From the NCBI RefSeq assembly GCF_044386045.1, contig NZ_JBISCD010000005.1, positions 1-7,928 of the forward strand: a stretch of DNA of 7,928 bases, read 5' to 3'. Position 1 is the first letter of the stretch, and each line of letters starts with the position of its first letter. The notes under the pieces are model-generated. The model was given only the letters and a program-made list of their open reading frames with translations. It searched no databases and was not told the origin of the DNA. This document shows, piece by piece, positions 6,245 through 7,928 of the stretch. This DNA is from Thalassobellus sediminis (GTDB lineage: Bacteria > Bacteroidota > Bacteroidia > Flavobacteriales > Flavobacteriaceae). The translations under genes and the position numbers were made by a program.

Positions 6245-6433
6245 TTATTTACGAAAAAGGGATTTGATGTCATTTATGAAACCATGTAATTTTGAGATTG
6301 TATATCCATACGATTCTTTTTCTTTTTCCAAATCACCTGAAAAATCATGTTTTGGAAAAGAAACCTGTTTTATGATGAAATAAAACATTGTAATCACAAT
6401 GATTAACATTAAAATTCCGATAATGGTATCCAT
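6245..6433 (-). CDS. Small single-pass membrane protein
   Basis: The protein has 62 residues from ATG 6433-6431. Residues 2-21 (DTIIGILMLIIVITMFYFII) form one strongly hydrophobic helix, with the N-terminus probably outside. A charged cytoplasmic tail of about 40 residues follows, with an acidic/basic mix (DLEKEKESYG) and a final amphipathic segment FINDIKSLFRK. I recognise no family. Its leader of 60 nt is the longest of the complete cassettes, and about 250 bp without a gene follow it, so it occupies less than half of C7. It is the only good frame in this cassette; being short, it could also be the remnant of a longer gene. Confidence 0.6.
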   Translation of the reverse strand: MDTIIGILMLIIVITMFYFIIKQVSFPKHDFSGDLEKEKESYGYTISKLHGFINDIKSLFRK

Positions 6434-6490
6434 ATTCTTAATAGATAAAAATTATTTTTTTGATAATGAGTGCGTTCCGCAATGAATGGC

Positions 6491-6613
6491 AACGGTTTTG
6501 TGTATGGTTAGTGGCGTGTTTAAGCACCTAATTTAGCAAATACAAACCGAATAGAAAATCCGCGAGGATTTTCGTAAGCAAGCTCGAACTAGCCATTAAT
6601 TATACACGGTGTT
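6491..6613. repeat. attC-like repeat R8 (type A), belongs to cassette C8
   Basis: This 123 bp element runs from AAC to GTT (6611-6613). The outer stem pairs GTGTATGGTTAGTGGC with GCCATTAATTATACAC; all three non-Watson-Crick positions are G-T on the + strand. The inner hairpin is GAAAATCC gcga GGATTTTC. It is very similar to R1, 6.3 kb away. Its right core and flank (GGTGTTAGC) match those of R4 even though the cassettes differ. Confidence 0.87.
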
Positions 6614-6623
6614 AGCGGCAGGT

Positions 6624-7094
6624 TTATTTTTCTATTTTCCATTTTTCCAGAGTCCACCCTTCATCCAATCTCTCAATAATTAATGTGTCATTCCAGACTC
6701 CCCAAGGAGATAGTTTCCTTTGTTCAGCTGTTAATTTTTCTATTGTTTCCCTGTGCCAATTTTCTGAATCTATAATGTGCCATCCTTCTCCGAAAGGATT
6801 TTCTGTTTTGAAATATCTCGGTGTTTTAAAGTCAGGTTCTAAAGTTGAATTTCCTACTTTTTGAACTATTTTTCTGTTGTATGCTGCTTGAAGTACAAAA
6901 CTTAAATAAAAAAAGGAACTTTTCTGAATAAAAGAAATATCAATCATCTGTGTCGGATGTATCTTATAGTAAACACGAATTAATTCCACGTCCTGCCGTT
7001 TGTCTACAGGAATCCGCACACATTGGAGATAAACATAACCTTTGCCAGTTTTTAATTCGAAAATATCACCAAGTTCTATTTTTTTTCTCGCCAT
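6624..7094 (-). CDS. Uncharacterised soluble protein, possibly immunity-type
   Basis: The protein has 156 residues from ATG 7094-7092, with a 23 nt leader from the core of R9. There is no signal peptide or membrane helix, so it is probably cytoplasmic. The start GDIFELKTGKGYVYLQ (residues 9-24) looks like the opening beta strands of proteins that begin GDIFEI, a pattern also seen in Imm26-like immunity proteins. The C-terminal block LTAEQRKLSPWG followed by VWNDTLIIERL and GW (121-147) is distinctive and looks like a conserved family signature. I recall similar unnamed bacterial proteins but no characterised member, so immunity is a weak guess. The stop is 11 nt from the core of R8. No toxin gene is adjacent. 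Confidence 0.8.
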   Translation of the reverse strand: MARKKIELGDIFELKTGKGYVYLQCVRIPVDKRQDVELIRVYYKIHPTQMIDISFIQKSSFFYLSFVLQAAYNRKIVQKVGNSTLEPDFKTPRYFKTENPFGEGWHIIDSENWHRETIEKLTAEQRKLSPWGVWNDTLIIERLDEGWTLEKWKIEK

Positions 7095-7114
7095 AGTTTG
7101 TTTTACTTGCCGCT

Positions 7115-7239
7115 AACGGTTACGTATAATATTAGTGGCGCGTTTAAGCACTAATTTAATAAATAGAAACTTGCCAGCGGAAAATTCCGAAGGAATTTTC
7201 CAAGTAAGCTAAAACTAGCCATTAATTTTATGCTTTGTT
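7115..7239. repeat. attC-like repeat R9 (type C), belongs to cassette C9
   Basis: This 125 bp element runs from AAC to GTT (7237-7239) and is identical to R2 except for one base. It has the same 10 bp hairpin GGAAAATTCC gaa GGAATTTTCC and the same outer stem. Its flanks are unrelated to those of R2: GCCGCTAAC on the C8 side and GTTGTACACC on the C9 side. The identity therefore stops at the cores. Confidence 0.88.
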
Positions 7240-7251
7240 GTACACCGTTTT

Positions 7252-7767
7252 TTATTCACATTCTTTTATTTTATTCCAATCAACAGTTACGGTTTTAGTT
7301 GTCGGATTAAACTCGAATTCTGTGATTTTTTCTTTACAATTCAGAGTCAGATATTCTTTTTCAAGTTTGTTGGTTGAAAAGTATCCTAACAATTGTCCCC
7401 AACAATAAGTCGGTAGACAGTTTTCTTTTTCCGATTCCGAAAGTTGCTCGAATTCCATTATTGAAATATCCTTAAAATACGGTATTTCAAATTCTCCAAT
7501 ATCTAATTTTCCATTACTGAATTCAATATTTTTAATTTCTATGGATAATCCAGCGTAAGAGATAATCAAACTGTTAGTTTTAGATTCTAAAGGCAAAACA
7601 AAATTTCCGTCAAAGTCCGCCATTACTGTTTTGTCAGACTTTTTAAATTTAATTTCAGCACCAGGCAATGATAATGAGTCCATTAATATTGTTCCGCTAA
7701 CTTGACTAAATACAATATTTGTCAAGGTAAAAAAGATAACAATCAATATGGAGTTCAGTTTTCTCAA
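7252..7767 (-). CDS. Secreted CarboxypepD_reg-like domain protein
   Basis: The protein has 171 residues and starts at TTG 7767-7765. No ATG or GTG lies in frame between there and the upstream stop in R10, and the TTG gives a well-formed signal peptide (MRKLNSILIVIFFTLTNIVFS, cleavage before Gln22). The leader of 24 nt matches the other cassettes. Residues 23-80 form a CarboxypepD_reg-like (PF13715-type) beta sandwich: VSGTILMDSLSLPGAEI, then DFDGNF at 51-56 and SLIISYAGL. This fold is typical of Bacteroidota outer-membrane and exported proteins. The rest (about 90-171) has three Cys (LPTYCWGQL, LNCKEK and the penultimate residue) and no family I recognise. It is too short for a TonB-dependent receptor, so it is a stand-alone exported protein. 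Confidence 0.85.
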   Translation of the reverse strand: MRKLNSILIVIFFTLTNIVFSQVSGTILMDSLSLPGAEIKFKKSDKTVMADFDGNFVLPLESKTNSLIISYAGLSIEIKNIEFSNGKLDIGEFEIPYFKDISIMEFEQLSESEKENCLPTYCWGQLLGYFSTNKLEKEYLTLNCKEKITEFEFNPTTKTVTVDWNKIKECE

Positions 7768-7788
7768 TGGTTTACGTAAATGGTGTAC

Positions 7789-7913
7789 AACGTGTTCGTG
7801 TATGAATTAGTTACGGAAAAGGACACGAGTCATTTTCCGATTAGCACCTAAGATAATTAATTGTTAGGAATTTCCGATTAGGAAATTCGTAGTAATTAAT
7901 TATACACGTTGTT
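7789..7913. repeat. attC-like repeat R10 (type D, two-armed), belongs to cassette C10
   Basis: This 125 bp element runs from AAC to GTT (7911-7913). The outer stem pairs GTGTATGAATTAGTTAC with GTAATTAATTATACAC and has one extra G on the left arm, a possible extrahelical base. The interior is unlike the other types and forms two separate hairpins: CGGAAAA/TTTTCCG (7814-7820 with 7833-7839) and GAATTTCC gatta GGAAATTC (7868-7888). TTCCGATTAG occurs in both arms. After it, GTTGTGTGTA begins cassette C10, which leaves the window. Confidence 0.82.
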
Positions 7914-7928
7914 GTGTGTAGTTTTTTA

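Larger units (their letters stand above)
1..7928 (-). mobile_element. Integron-like gene cassette array (nine complete cassettes, integrase not in window)
   Basis: Ten related 123-127 bp repeats alternate with unrelated minus-strand genes. If exchange is placed as in integrons (G/TT on the minus strand), cassette extents are C1 140-1599, C2 1600-2303, C3 2304-3157, C4 3158-4220, C5 4221-5317, C6 5318-5867, C7 5868-6492, C8 6493-7116 and C9 7117-7790. Each cassette then consists of short leader, gene(s) and its own attC-like repeat at the lower coordinate. The ends of each cassette are inverted copies of each other over 9-10 nt and differ between cassettes. This arrangement is seen directly; calling it an integron is inference from the known attC R''/R' logic, the single gene orientation and the repeat length. 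No tyrosine recombinase, attI or Pc promoter is present. The terminal boxes keep only GTT plus a purine of the canonical GTTRRRY. A different recombination system with the same layout is possible. Confidence 0.75.

Noticed and set aside
138..7913. CRISPR array
   Set aside because: Repeats are over 120 bp, palindromic and not identical, and the intervening units are 0.4-1.3 kb genes rather than short spacers.
138..7913. Insertion sequences or MITEs with terminal inverted repeats
   Set aside because: No transposase is visible, no target-site duplications flank the units, and the matched termini differ from unit to unit, unlike a transposon family.

Overview
The window is AT-rich DNA that most resembles a Bacteroidota genome, probably a flavobacterium. 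Three things point there: a secreted protein with a CarboxypepD_reg-like domain carrying the DFDGNF motif, short lysine/isoleucine/asparagine-rich exported proteins, and starts without Shine-Dalgarno sequences. Every convincing gene lies on the minus strand.

The window is built almost entirely as an array. Ten copies (R1-R10) of a 123-127 bp imperfectly palindromic repeat alternate with nine complete, mostly unrelated gene units (C1-C9) and a partial unit at each end (C0 left, C10 right). Each repeat begins AAC and ends GTT on the + strand. The 9-10 nt reading inward from the GTT on one side of a unit are the exact reverse complement of the 9-10 nt reading into the AAC on its other side. They differ from unit to unit, for example GTTACCACCA/TGGTGGTAAC, GTTGGCATAC/GTATGCCAAC and GTTAGCAGCA/TGCTGCTAAC. 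This is the logic of an integron cassette array, in which the R'' and R' halves of an attC site become complementary when a cassette circularises. The repeats are about as long as Vibrio VCR-type attC sites. The terminal boxes do not obey the canonical GTTRRRY, and the match is longer than usual, so this is either a divergent attC family or a different recombination system with the same logic. No integrase, attI or promoter platform is in the window; by integron geometry it would lie beyond the right-hand end.

Units from left to right: C0, partial, the N-terminus of a possible DUF4386-like membrane protein. C1, a two-gene cassette with a GRDP/DUF1399-like WHxH protein and a protein with a Cys/Gly-rich tail. 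C2, two overlapping small genes, the second a two-helix membrane protein. C3, a probable lipoprotein. C4, a SIR2-like protein and candidate defence NADase. C5, a full-length cytosolic 5'-nucleotidase of the NT5C1 type. C6, a small exported protein. C7, a 62-residue membrane protein and about 250 bp of non-coding DNA. C8, an uncharacterised soluble protein, possibly an immunity protein. C9, a secreted CarboxypepD_reg-like protein starting at TTG. C10, only its first bases.

The genes do not form a pathway; they are accessory cargo linked by the repeats. Eight of nine leaders between core and start codon are only 20-33 nt, and several stop codons sit beside or inside the repeat. Transcription must therefore start within the repeats or come from outside the cassettes. 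Compensatory changes in both stems, and a consistent excess of G-T over C-A mismatches when the + strand (the non-coding strand) is folded, suggest that the folded single + strand is the functional form, as for the attC bottom strand.
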